DNA of 64,000 nucleotides from Blastomussa wellsi. Taxonomy: Eukaryota > Cnidaria > Anthozoa > Scleractinia > Plerogyridae. This document shows, piece after piece, positions 32,114 through 43,006 of this stretch (its first letter is position 1; each line of letters opens with the position of its first letter). The stretch lies in the NCBI GenBank assembly GCA_947652115.1, contig OX393568.1, positions 16,008,354 through 16,072,353 of the forward strand, in the 5' to 3' direction. Both the position numbers and the translations under genes were made by a program. The notes beneath the pieces are model-generated. The model did not search any database, was not told the origin of the DNA, and was given only the letters and a program-made list of their open reading frames with translations.

Positions 32114-32363
32114 GGTTGTTTACCAATTGCCAAAAAAATCCGGAAATTCCGGATGGAATGTAAATGGAAAGACTAATTTTGTCTCCCCGAACGGAAATTT
32201 TCTCGGGAAAACGGGATTTCTTGAAAGGTAGTCCAAAATTCCTAAACAGAATTTCCGAACGGAAAATGTGCTTGCCATTTGCCATTCGCCACAAGTTCCA
32301 GGCCCTACGCCAATTTGCACAAACCATCGACCAACCGTTTTCCCCTGTAAATGGTAAACAACC
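32114..32363. mobile_element. MITE family A, shorter copy
   Basis: Ends GGTTGTTTACC and GGTAAACAACC. It is nearly identical to the first 230 bp and the last 30 bp of the 7092-7448 copy, but lacks about 110 bp in between. It is inserted in the intron just upstream of the LINE-disrupted exon. Confidence 0.65.
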
Positions 32364-32478
32364 TTTGTTTTAGTTGTTGTTGAGTTTTTGTGATGTGCAA
32401 ATATGACTTACCTTGTACTAAATAATTTTCAGAAATTTCACATGGAAAGTCAAAATTATTTTCTTATTTGATATCCAG

Positions 32479-33279
32479 CATTGAAGTTGACGTAACTGGA
32501 ACCTCCACATTGAGACCAGAAGACGAAGAAATGTTGACAGGGCACCAGACTCTTGTAGAGGCAATGCAATCGTGGAATCCTTGCTTTTCTTCCTTGGAAG
32601 GAAACCCATACTCAGAAGTAGTCTGAGTATGGGTTAAGCAAATCAAATTTATGTGCAAAGAGAACAAACTTAAAGAATTTTACTTTAAACTCATTCACAG
32701 GATACTTGTCTCCAAGAAAGAACTTCACCTCTTTGGAGTATCGAACAATTCTAATTGCACTTACTGCGGCCAGCCAGATTCATTATGCCACACTTTCATC
32801 GAGTGCCACCTTTCCAAACAATTCTTTCATAACGTCTTACATCATTTCAACGAAGAAAACGCCACCTCTTTTACACAAAGTGATGAAGAACTTCTCTTTG
32901 GTAAATCTCTAAATACTATTGGTCAATTTCAACGACCCCCTCTACAAAAGAAATTAAATTATTGTATGCTATTAGCAAAGTATTACCTCTACAATCAGAA
33001 ACTAAATCAAATAGAGCCCGAGATAAACGAATTCAAAAACAAACTTAATTTTAAATACCGCGTTGAGAAACTTGTATAAATGTTTTAGATTAGTCAAAGT
33101 TTTTTTGTTAGTTAGACTTTACTAGTTAAATTATGTAACTCGATGTTATTTATTTCTTCCTTATAATTTATTTCTTCTTTTTATTTCCTTTTATTATTTG
33201 TATCTTCCTTCCTTCTGTAAATTGTGTGTGTGACATTAAAAAAAAAAAAAAAATACTCAGAAGTAGTCAATGAGGAAGA
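32479..33279 (+). pseudogene. Transposon-derived-type gene, exon 3 split by a LINE insertion
   Basis: The 5' part, 32479-32623, encodes IEVDVTGTSTLRPEDEEMLT, then GHQTLVEAMQSWNPCFSSLE and GNPYSEVV. The 3' part, 33269-33279, encodes NEE and ends at donor GTAAGG. Removing the insert and one 16-bp duplicate gives 156 bp entering and leaving in phase 2, which joins perfectly to the exons on both sides (SVSN-IEVD and NEEE-SDGEY). As it stands, the LINE puts TGA directly after the Val-Val codons (32624-32626), so this allele cannot encode the downstream domains unless the exon is skipped. Skipping a 156-bp exon plus insert would keep the frame. Confidence 0.7.
32624..33252 (+). mobile_element. 5'-truncated LINE with poly(A) and 16-bp target duplication
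   Basis: The direct repeat ATACTCAGAAGTAGTC is at 32608-32623 and 33253-33268. The insert carries the C-terminal part of a LINE ORF2-type protein (KEFYFKLIHRILVSKKELHL, then CTYCGQPDSLCHTFIEC, a CCHC zinc knuckle), a stop at 33079, an AT-rich 3' tail and a poly(A) run just before the second repeat. The 5' junction has a 14-bp inverted copy of target DNA (32622-32635 mirrors 32603-32616), a template-switch scar. Confidence 0.92.
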
Positions 33280-33622
33280 GTAAGGGTTCATACTACATAC
33301 ATTCATACTTGTATTGTGTTGGACTGTATCTGTGATCAACCTGTTTGAACGTTTTAAATTATTAGGCTGTACACACTTATTTGTCAGTGTGTTTTGTGAA
33401 GCTAATGCAAAAAAAAAAAGAGTGGTGACCTTATAAATTGTTTTCTGTTCCCCTCCGAGTTGAATTGAATTTCAGATTTATTCCGATCTGTTGATTACAT
33501 GTATATGAAATGTGCATCTATTTTATACTTCCGTTATACCCAGGATGTCCTACTGAACTGTTAGGCAATCAAACACCAATTTGTCCTATCTTACACTGTT
33601 CATAAATATTTTGTTGTTTCAG

Positions 33623-33805
33623 ATCTGATGGCGAGTACACTAGTGATCTGAGTTACAGTGAAGATTCAGATGATGACGTGGATCAGGGGGGTTCCATTGA
33701 TTCAGAAGATAATAGAAGTGAAGAGGATTCAAGTCTGGATTCCTTCCCGGTGGACCTTACACAAGAGGATTTGAGTCTGGATTCCTTCCAAGTGGACCTT
33801 ACACA
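33623..33805 (+). CDS. Transposon-derived-type gene, exon 4 (acidic)
   Basis: Acceptor TTGTTTCAG and donor GTAAGT. It encodes an acidic, serine-rich stretch (SDGEYTSDLSYSEDSDDDVD) and an internal 14-residue duplication (EDSSLDSFPVDLTQ / EDLSLDSFQVDLTQ). It leaves in phase 2. The next recognised exon needs phase 1, so a small exon is missing from my model, another donor is used, or the gene has a frame lesion here. Confidence 0.65.
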
Positions 33806-34069
33806 GTAAGTAACCACAATAGTTTTTTTATTGCTGTCTATATCTCACTGACATTTGTCAATGATATTTGTGGTGATGGGAGAATGGATTCCCCATTTTT
33901 CTAAACACTAAATATGAGAAGGAAATAAACAAACAAAAGAATCTTAGAATAAGAATTGTTAAAGTGTATTATTTTCAGTGCCCCTACAATGTATTTTTTT
34001 GCTTTGGTGTGAGCATTTTATCAATTCAAGTATGAAAACATGGAAGGGATAATAATAATATTGTGTTTA

Positions 34070-34332
34070 TTAAAGAATCTGACCCACCATTATGCATCGC
34101 GAGTCAAACCGCCATTTCTGGGCCCCCCGAAAAAGAGAGTTTTAGCGACCGACATATTTCATTTGTTTCCAACAACGTTGAATGCTTCAAGCAGGTGACA
34201 TCTTTACGAAAATATACTCCTCACTAATTTTTCTTTCTTTGGGGTTCGTTATTTTTTGTACAATCGCTTTTTGTGATAACAATAACAATAATAGAGGCGT
34301 GTGATGCAAAGTGGGTGGTTCAGGCTCTTTAA
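34070..34332. mobile_element. MITE with AAAGAATCTGACCCACC ends
   Basis: The left end TTAAAGAATCTGACCCACC pairs with the right end GGGTGGTTCAGGCTCTTTAA. Related sequence lies in the promoter at 17690-17890, and a right end at about 36645-36698. It sits in the intron before exon 5 of the transposon-derived gene. Confidence 0.7.
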
Positions 34333-34380
34333 GAACATTTTAGCTATATTCTTATTGTTGTATTTCAATTTTTTTTTCAG

Positions 34381-36365
34381 AAGCAAACTGTGAAGTCCTG
34401 GCAAAGCTTTTTCATTCACTTGATATATGGCATAATTCCATAAAGCTGACTGCCAAAATATCTGCCGTAAGTATTTAGCAACTTATCATTATCATCATTA
34501 TTATCACTGTTATTATTTCAGTAGATGACTAATATGGTAAAAGTACTGCATGAATTCACGAGAGGCAGGATGGCGTAATGGTTACATGTAGTTTGCTGGA
34601 CTCTGTTTCAAGTGGTCTGGGTTCTAGCCCTGACCTTGGCATTGTGTTATTGGGCAAGGCACTTCACTGTCACAGTGACTCTCTCTCTCTGCCCAGGTGC
34701 ATACCAGGGTACCAGCAAATAGCAAACTAGTAAAGTAAATGCTGATGGGCTAATTGGCTCTGTTTTGATGATGCACGACATTGTAAAATTCTAACGTTTT
34801 GTTTGCTTGTAATAATGAAACTATTTTCAGGCTGCCAAGATCAAGGGCTGTGAGAAACCTGTGCAGTTGATTGAACCTGTTAGGAACCATTTCTGGCACT
34901 GTGCAGAAACTTGTGATGGGGACGTTGAAATACTGAAGGTAGCATGCTTTTTGGTGTGCAGCACACTTATGGAGTGTACTGCACTAAATGAATTTATTTC
35001 ATGTTTCGCTCTTTTGTCTTCAGGACAAGTGGTTGGGAATTGTTCATCATGTCTGTGGGGAGCATGAGTGGGATGGTGGATGTTGCTCACATGGACCATT
35101 AACAGAAACTGAAGGTGGCAAGGAGTACTTGGCAATGAACTCCAAAGCGGCAAAAGAGCTGAAGAAGATAGTGCTGGATCACGAGTGGATGAAGAGCCTG
35201 CACAGCTCTGTCTTGTTGAGGTACATGCTTTGTTGTTGTTGTTTTTTGGGATTGGAGTGGGTGGTTCCTATGAGGGATGTGCATGTAGAGGTTACAGTGG
35301 CTTTTTTTTTTTTTGTTTTTGGCATTCTCATCCCCATAGCCCTTTTTCGATTTTCTTAGACGGCAGGGCCTTGGCACAAAAAATGAAGGGCTCTGGAGAC
35401 ATACGATTTCCAGTCCAAGATTCTATGACTTCTGGACTTCATGTATATAGCATTGATGTTTCTACATGTTGCGTGTAGTAATAAGTCGGCCGGCGAACAT
35501 TTTGACTTCCTTTTAAGATTTTTTAGTTCTCAATAGCCAATACAAAAAATTCAAATTTTTTTGGAAAATCGTATGTCCCCAGAGCCCTTCGTTGTTCGTG
35601 CCAAGGCCCTGCCGGCTAAGAGAAACGAAAAGGGCTATGGGGACGAGAATGTGTTTTTGGTAGTTCTCAGTAAACTTTACATGACATGACACTTTGTATT
35701 GCAAATGTGTTTTTTTTTTCGACCAAAGCTTTTGAAACCCTTATTTTTTCCTTACATACAAGCAACCTAGAAAATTTCAACTCCATGTTGTTGAAATACG
35801 CAACCAATCGAATTGCTTTTGCGTAAGTAAAAGGAGGTTAACATAATAAATTTACGATAATTATTATCGTAAATTTCAATCTCGTTTACAGTTACAGCTT
35901 CTTAGCCTGGTCATAACTTGTCACACCAGTCACCATGTCACATAGTATATTTCATGCTTCATCATTGATGCCGTCAGGTGTATCCAAACTTCAACTTGAC
36001 TCCTTTCATGTTTCAGGTATAAGGTATTCATCGGACGGATTCTACTTGCAGCCCTTGATCATAATTTCCACCTGTTTCGAAAGGTAATGGAGGGGTTATT
36101 CAAGAAAATCTATTCCAAGCGTTCTGGAAACTGGAGAGTGGAACCAGTTAAAGAGGCCAAGACTTATCCACATTTACCTTTGCTCCAGGCAGATATTTTG
36201 CGTCGACGTGCTGAAGATGCAGAGGCCATCACAAGGCACATTGAAATTTCTCCCACAAACCCAGTCCATCTGGCAGAGACAATTGCTATGAAAAGGGCTC
36301 CCTCCACTGAGGGATTGGTCAAAGCAAAATTGTCACGCTTTCAGCCTCCCAAGAAATTAGAATAG
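34381..36365 (+). CDS. Transposon-derived-type gene, last four exons with Cys/His-rich domain
   Basis: Exons: 34381-34466 (reading frame from 34383), 34831-34938, 35024-35220 and 36017-36365; phases 0, 0 and 2 all agree. The protein reads EVLAKLFHSLDIWHNSIKLT, then NHFWHCAETCDG, IVHHVCGEHEWDGGCCSHG, and YKVFIGRILLAALDHNFHLF, with a Pro/Lys-rich C terminus ending PPKKLE. The Cys-x3-Cys, His-His, Cys-x2-His and Cys-x-His positions suggest a zinc-binding fold. The pattern matches a multi-copy cnidarian family that I believe derives from a DNA transposon; the exact superfamily is uncertain. A palindromic MITE sits in the last intron and a SINE before exon 34831. Function unknown. Confidence 0.65.
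34564..34800 (+). mobile_element. tRNA-derived SINE
   Basis: TGGCGTAATGGTTA resembles an RNA polymerase III A box and GGGTTCTAGCCCT a B box, about 40 bp apart. They are followed by a conserved body ('gggcaaggcacttcactgtc', 'acagtg', 'gtaccagcaaatagcaaa') that I recognise from SINEs in marine invertebrates. It lies within an intron, same strand as the gene. Confidence 0.7.
35320..35651. mobile_element. Palindromic MITE in last intron
   Basis: The left arm contains 'catccccatagccctttttc' and 'ggcagggccttggcac'; the right arm (about 35563-35651) contains the complements, ending 'aagggctatggggacgagaa'. Arms of about 90 bp surround an unrelated 150-bp core. A fragment of the same family is at about 54965-55017 (ACCGGCTAAGAGAGACAAG). 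Confidence 0.7.
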
Positions 36366-38001
36366 TTGTATGCATTCACCAAACCAGTATTATTAATTGC
36401 AATGATAAGTAGTTTTTGATGTTTTCTCACCATACAAATCTTAGAAGCAAACGGAAAGAAAACGAGAAGTGTAAAATGAACATCACGTGGTTTACCGTTT
36501 CAAGTCAAGAACCATTGCAAGTAGTGTAAATACCATTTAATTCAGATTTTATTTCACAGCTTGAGGTCGCCTGACCACGCGATGCACGTGTGTATCTGTC
36601 AGATCTTTGCCCATATAAGGAATGAATATTAGGAGTCCCCGTATAATAACAATAATAGAGGCGCGCAATGCAAAGTGGGTGGGTCAGATTCTTTAAGGTA
36701 ATAGACCTTTTTAGCTACGTATGTAAATTGCCCATTTTAGATCATGTGATGCTCTCCCGAGAATTACTCCTTTGTCCATTTGGAAATTATTCATACATTT
36801 CCGCGTGGATTTGTTTGAATTTGAAAGCAATAAGTCTCACGGGTATTATCACGTGATCTGAAATGGGGCAACAAACAAACTAAGCTAAAAAGGTCTATTG
36901 TACCGCGCGAAAAAATGTAAATACTGATTATCGGTGGCTGGCAAAATCACTGAGGGGCGATTATTGCATTTCTTTGATTCCATAACAACTGCAGCCTGAA
37001 TTTTCAGTCGTCTTAGGCTTCTACGTTTGAAATCCAGGTTATGATATCCGAAGAAGTAAAAGTTACTGACGTCATCGATCGGTAGTAGAGCGCATGAGTA
37101 TGGCAAGCCGTTACTGCCAAAAGGCATTCGAGTTTTAAATCCTGGTCCAACCGGCTTTCCGCATTGGCGAGTTGGAAATCTTACATGGCGAGCTTCTAAG
37201 ATGTATGGATGAGTTTAGGAAAGCTTTGGTTGAGTTTTTTTAAGGATGCTTCAGTTCTCGCTAGCGAGTTTTCAATTTTCCCACAAGCGAGATTTCAATT
37301 TGTACAAAAAAGTGACAGGCCAACCACAGGCTGCCCAAGCTTACTTCATGTAGCCGTCATGACGATTTGGCTTACAGACTTTGTATGGGAACTTCACTTC
37401 AGTTCTCACAAGGCAAAATAAAACAATGTATGCAGAAATAAACTTCATCGACCTCTAAATGGAATTGTGTTTGTTTCTTCCGTGTAGCTAGCTTTTGAGT
37501 CGGTCATTGTTCGGTGTCGTCTCCTATAAAAACGAAGTGAAAGGCAGGAGACTCGGGCCAGTAATACTCCGGAGGCGACCCGACAAATTACTCTCGCATC
37601 ACAAAATAAGGCAAACAATTGCATAAAAAAACACCATATTAATGTCGCCAGATAATTTCCCCATCGTATTTAATCTTCTCGGTGATTGCACTGTGATTTT
37701 AGATCGAGAAAATTTGGATATTGTTCAGCTGTTTTGCTACCTTGAATTCTTTCAAGACCCTTTGGAAATCTATCTACTGAAAGCAGAGCAGTGTTTGCGA
37801 AGCAAGTGTTTGTTAAATTCTGAATGCCTCGTGGTGTGAGACACATTTCGAGTTTGCACGGTTAGGATGGTAAACTACTTTTGTACTACAGTCCCATCGA
37901 TTTATCTGGCAGACAGCTTTTTCCTCTCCTTTCGCGAGTGTAAACCTCATGCGTTCGCTTTTCCTCAACAAAATGCGGATTTCGAAAACAGATTTGATGT
38001 A

Positions 38002-38145
38002 ATATATCAAACACGAGAGACAGTTTCATCGGGATATCCAAACACCGAGAAGAGAGTTGAAAATACGACGCGCAGCGGAGTATTTTTAATGAACTTCGAG
38101 GTGTTTGGATAGCCGATGAAACACTGTCTCGAGTGTTTGATATAT
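38002..38145. mobile_element. Palindromic MITE
   Basis: 'atatatcaaacacgagagac' followed by 'agtttcatcgggatatccaa' on the left is mirrored by 'ttggatagccgatgaaacac' and 'tgtctcgagtgtttgatata' on the right. Arms of about 50 bp enclose a 40-bp loop. Confidence 0.75.
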
Positions 38146-39929
38146 CTTCTCAATCGAAACAAAAACCAAGGAGTAAACGGAGAAATAAAATCGTCAAAAT
38201 CTATGCTAATTAAGATCGGGTATCAAAACCTCCTTCACGGTTATGATTTTCTTTGTTTTAACTCGATGAATTATTAATGAGTTTGAGAAGTCACGATCGA
38301 TCACGAACCCGCCGCCATTTTAGTCAAGTTTAGTCAAGTGGAACCTAGACCACGACCGGAATAATTAGGAACGGTTACCAAGCTCGATCGAAAAGTGGTC
38401 CCAAAGAAATTTCTGCGCGGGCGGGAGTAGGCAACTAACAAGAAGCCCATAGAGCTTAAAGCCGCGCAATGTAAGTGCATGGTTAAACTGTATTTTTGTG
38501 CAGGTTACCTGATTTCCCAGTAAGTCAATCGCAGGGCGACTTGGTGAGGACTTGTTAAACGTGCGTTGATTTCCTACGCAAACCGTGATAAAGAACCCCT
38601 CAACCACAGCTTTTTAACTTTTTCAATGTCATTTAACAAGTAACTGTGACGTCTGTTCTAAACAAGGTATGGATATTAAGGAGTCGTTGACAGGGTATGG
38701 CTTAGAGACTTTCGTCGAGTTTTAGCATATCCGAAATCAAAAATGTTCATCAGTATTTATTTAGCCGGTCATCAGTCATTAGATCATTTTCATGACTAGA
38801 TACAAACGCTGTAGTATATATAAAAAAAGTTTTTCATGTTTACGCCCAATGGAAGTAGCCTTTCGTGACATGCAATAACTTGACATGTTGCGTGACTGGA
38901 AGTCCGGCTGACGAGTTCGCCGAGTTGGCGCATGTTTTTGCAGGGTACATAAATTCCGCGAATAACGTAATGGTCTTTTTTAGTAACTGAAGTCGCATGT
39001 TCAACTCCACAAAACAAGCTCTGAAAGATACATTTCACAATCATTAAAAGCCGGCAGAGTATTTGCAAAATTTCTATTCGCTAGAAAACTTAAAATATTG
39101 CGTGATTCGAACCCCTGTCAACGATTTGCTAGCAGAGTAGGAACACGAAGTTTTAAACTACACTGTTAATTGTAGCATGATATTCATTCCAGAGCAGGCA
39201 TTTCACTGTTTAATCTGCGATTCGATTCAAAACTCAAATGTTGATTTCATTATGTCTGGCTTCAAGCGACAGGCACGTGAGTATTTAAAAAATATCCTTA
39301 ATTTGCATAAATGTAGTTGACCTTGCTACAAGTCGATTCTTATGAGGGACAAATTCCCTATGAGGACGGCATAAAACGGAATTTGAGAAAATCTTAACCT
39401 TTTTAAAAGCACTTACGAGGTTTGCGACAGTCACAACTGGCTGAAGAAATGCAGCGGGATTTCTCTCAAGTTGCGTCATGTCAAATTCCTGCTTAAGTCA
39501 TTTCACTCTAAAGCTGAAGAGGGGTAAATCGGCAAATTTAAGAAGCAAATCTTACAATTGACTGCTATTTCACTCGAAAAAGCAACTGGATAACAGACGT
39601 GACGTCTCAGACAAAATCATGTGAAAAAGGCGATCATGGCCGATCTTGGCCGTTTATGTCTGTAGTTGACATTGTATCGCTTGTTTAATTGGCCATCTGG
39701 TTTATAAATGTTGTAGTTTTAACGCAAATTGACTTTAACACAGACGTGAACGTAACTTGGCATGGGCTGCTGAAAAGAAAACTGTCTAAAACAGGATCCG
39801 CTGGAAAGAAATGGTGATGGACTCCTATTCCACAAGGAACTAAGAAACTTGAAAAAGAAAACATGAAGAACAAATATAATAAATGAATATTGCAATACTG
39901 ATTAATCCTGACCACTCAAAACATTTCAG

Positions 39930-40010
39930 TGGCTTAGGTAGGACTCGAACCCACGACCATTGGGCTTCATGTTCACTGCTCAACCATCTAAGTTACAGAG
40001 CCACGATGGG
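39930..40010 (-). mobile_element. tRNA-like SINE fragment
   Basis: The reverse strand reads TGGCTCTGTAACTTAGATGG followed by TTGAGCA (A-box-like) and GGTCGTGGGTTCGAGTCC (B-box-like), about 30 bp apart. The acceptor stem does not close well, so a SINE or tRNA relic is likelier than a working tRNA gene. Confidence 0.45.
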
Positions 40011-40149
40011 AACAGCACGTGAGTAATTCCCATTGGATCGAGTACCACCTGAGCCACTGAAATTCTTACGGTGGTAAGGATAAGTCAGTGTTGCAATATT
40101 TAGTTATTTGATTTGCCTGAGGATGATCGATTCTAATCAAGAACAACTA

Positions 40150-40430
40150 TCATCACTTATTATTCAACAAATTGTTACGTTGCCCATATTTGGTCGTTGT
40201 TCTTCATCTGGACTTGACAGATATCCTGCGATAAACGTCAAGTACTGATGATTCGTCCGAAGTGTTGCAGCGCCGCATAACTACAGCTTTTCAAGCTGTA
40301 AAAATGCGCTTCGTTGACAATTTGTTGAATAATAAAACAATTAACCTGCTCAATCTTGCTGAATCTCGTCTGATTTTAGCCAACTCGGCCTTGGTCTCGT
40401 CGGCCAACAGCTATATAAATATATAGCCTC
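40150..40430. repeat. Dispersed repeat shared with the window start
   Basis: Contains 'attattcaacaaattgtta', 'cagatatcctgcgataaac' and 'tgattttagccaactcggcc', which match in opposite orientation the repeat at about 290-770. It lies just beyond the 3' end of sulfotransferase gene 2. Confidence 0.55.
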
Positions 40431-40472
40431 GTTTTAAAATATAAGATTTAGCATTAAGTGATACTGATTTAT

Positions 40473-41336
40473 TTACAATTTGTTCTTAATTAAGTTGTCA
40501 ACTACCACCTGTATAGATCCTGGGTAGGTATAACCAAACAACTCAAAGTCTCTCTTGTAAATATCCCAGAGTTGTCTTGTCCTAAGCAGTGACAGCGTAG
40601 AATAGTAATTCTTCATTAAAGCGCTGGTGTTAGTTGGTCGCCATTCTGGAAAGATCACCTTGTCCTCTAACTTAGTCTTTTTTAAGATGAATAGTGCATC
40701 ATCTACCAGTGTTTCGTAATGGCCGACATAATCAAACTGTATGTGGCATGGGTGGCATAACTTGTGCTGTTCGCGCCAGTGAACTTGAAATAAGCCGCCC
40801 TCCCTCCAGCGAAGAACCAGATAAGTGGCAAATTGTTCAAAGGTTGTGTTATCGGTATTAACATCGATATCAAGACCGCCATGCTTGGCCAAACCGTCTC
40901 TTATTCCCTTGCGATAACGTTTCCACCCATCGTGGCTCCGTTTAAACTTTCCCCAAAAACAATTTCGGTAAGCCGATAATAGTCGCTCAAAAGGTTCTCT
41001 TACAAACAGGAATTTTTTGTAGGTCTTCAGAATGTTTCTGCGGGTTTCCGTTGAATAATCACTTAAAAGTTTTAGTTTGCCTTTAACTTCGTCGTGAACG
41101 TTTTTTGTGATATTACAGCCCTCTAAGTTGGCTAGTATTTGCTTCCAAACTGTACTGGCCACCTTGGGAACCACACAGTAAGCAAGTTTATACTTCTCCG
41201 ACACAATAAAATTCGACAAGTCCAGATCGTTTTCGTTACGTGACTCTTTTGCATATTTAGCACAATACTCTTCTACGTGTTTTGTTGTTTCGTTTTGCTT
41301 GGAAGTCATTTCAGTTAATACTTTGTCTTGTAATAC
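40473..41336 (-). CDS. Carbohydrate sulfotransferase (HNK-1 family), gene 2, catalytic exon
   Basis: 287 codons plus stop, entering in phase 0 after a TTTTTGCAG acceptor. The 5'-phosphosulfate-binding loop is VVPKVASTVWK (CysThr in gene 1 is SerThr here), and the 3'-phosphate-binding motif is FVREPFERLLSAYRNCFWG. The C-terminal third, from about GGLFQ to DNLIKNKL-stop, is nearly identical to gene 1, while the first half differs more; this suggests gene conversion or a recent duplication with uneven divergence. With the exon at 42484-42600 the protein is 326 residues. Substrate unknown. Confidence 0.92.
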   Translation of the reverse strand, partial: VLQDKVLTEMTSKQNETTKHVEEYCAKYAKESRNENDLDLSNFIVSEKYKLAYCVVPKVASTVWKQILANLEGCNITKNVHDEVKGKLKLLSDYSTETRRNILKTYKKFLFVREPFERLLSAYRNCFWGKFKRSHDGWKRYRKGIRDGLAKHGGLDIDVNTDNTTFEQFATYLVLRWREGGLFQVHWREQHKLCHPCHIQFDYVGHYETLVDDALFILKKTKLEDKVIFPEWRPTNTSALMKNYYSTLSLLRTRQLWDIYKRDFELFGYTYPGSIQVVVDNLIKNKL

Positions 41337-42483
41337 CTGCAAAAAACAATTAGCAGATTCATTAATTCTGTTTTGTTTGAAGAATAACTATGTTTTGGCT
41401 TAGAATGACTTAACCTATGGTTTGAGGGGATCTTGCCAACCTTTCTAAAACCTTTCAAGGTTCTCGATCTTCATTAGAATCTGTGCAGTTCATCAAGGAC
41501 GCCTTAGATGATTATTGTGGATACCTTGTTTCATAAAATTTTCGCGACACGTTTATTTCGCGATTTTTGAGGCCATATATTTCGCGTCACTTTAATTTCG
41601 CGATTTTGAGAAAATGCCGTATCCAAACTCCTACTATTTTCTCGAGTTTGGCTATCGCTTTGATAATGACTTATTCGGTACTCAGTACTTTTACAAAATT
41701 GAGCGATGAACGAAAAGCGCCCGAACCAGGGCCACATAGTGTACCTGCTAAAGAAAATTCTTGTCAAGGTGTTGCCGTGAATCTTGGAGAATCATCAGAA
41801 ATGGCTTTTTCTCTTACTCATTAATAATTAATTGAGTTAAAACAAAGAAAATCATGACTGTGAGGGAGGTTTGGATACCCGATCTTAACTCTTTTTTCTA
41901 CAGGCCCTTTAAATTTCGTTCACTCATGAAGGATGAACAAAAAAAATTCTAAAATTATTGCGTTACTTCCGATTTTCTCCAAATTCGGCACACATTAAGT
42001 CGATAGATTAAGCCAATTACTGGGCGAATTTGGGCGTAGACACTTCAATTGGACTTACATGACATTTGTTCGAGTTGTCACTTCGACCGTCAAAGATGTT
42101 TTAATTTGTGTTATTTTAATTTTTTCTGAAATGTTCTAGGACTGTATGATAAGATATATGTTTTTCTGGAAAGCCTATTTTGTGCACTTTTTAATGAGAT
42201 ATAGTAGTCTACATTGCTGTAAATACCTGTTGAGATAGACTCACGAAACAGAAAAATTAATTATAAGTCAGGTCGTCTAATAGCCAAAATTGTAGCCTAT
42301 AATTTTAAGTAGGATATAAAGGTTTTAGTAATGTGGCCCCAGCTCACCTTCCTTAAGTCACTCCTTCCTAGTGTATGTGATAAATGCTCTGTTTCTTAGA
42401 CATAAAAAGTGCTTAAATTATTTTCTTGAGTCGTCTAAAGGAAAAATGAGCCTATTTGGAAATGATTAGCCTTTAAGACTTAC
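41337..42483. other. Intron of sulfotransferase gene 2
   Basis: A 1.15-kb AT-rich intron. This intron is close to the size expected before an insertion such as the one in gene 1. No mobile element is recognised. Confidence 0.7.
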
Positions 42484-42600
42484 CTCATGATAGTTAAACC
42501 ATTGATGTGTTTTTATTACGCACGCTAAAACAGAAAGAAGAGAAACAAGCATAAGGGATATTAAACTCAATCGAATGGTACTAAAATGTCCAACCGCCAT
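42484..42600 (-). CDS. Carbohydrate sulfotransferase gene 2, first coding exon (signal anchor)
   Basis: 39 residues starting MAVGHFSTIRLSLISLMLVS, with hydrophobic span LISLMLVSLLSVLACVI, ending WFNYHE followed by donor GTAAGT in phase 0. It has the same layout as the first exon of gene 1. It is too short for a standard open-frame search but is well supported by the pairwise match and splice phase. Confidence 0.85.
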
Positions 42601-43006
42601 CACAATACTGATTAAACTCGCAAGTGTTTAAGACCAGGAGATACAACAAAGATGTTTGAATCTGCACGACTTTTTGGATGTTATTTTAAAAACAACTTAC
42701 GTACAATAAAATTTCATAAGAAAAGAACATAATTTAAAGAGTATTTTAAAAGTATTACCATACGTAGGCTCAAACATCTGCAGAAACTCACCAGATAAGT
42801 GAAACAAAAACCGTTTTAGACAACAAAGAACGTTGAAACAATATAGAGCAATAAAACAATAGCTCTGAAACAAAGAAAATTTTCACAAGTTCTGACATCG
42901 AGGTAAACCCCAAACCACATATACCATGAAAGCGGGCGTGAGTAAAGAGAGATTCCATCCATAGATATCAGTTTTCGGAGGATAAAACCATGTGAATGCC
43001 ACTTAA

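Larger units (their letters stand above)
36366..40150. other. Intergenic stretch with small repeats
   Basis: No exon is supported. Contents: a MITE right end at about 36645-36698 (family of 34070-34332); a palindromic MITE at 38002-38145; a dispersed repeat at about 38650-38790 that recurs at 57705-57845 ('ggtatgg...tcagtatttattt.gccggtc'); and a tRNA-like SINE fragment at 39930-40010. Confidence 0.5.
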
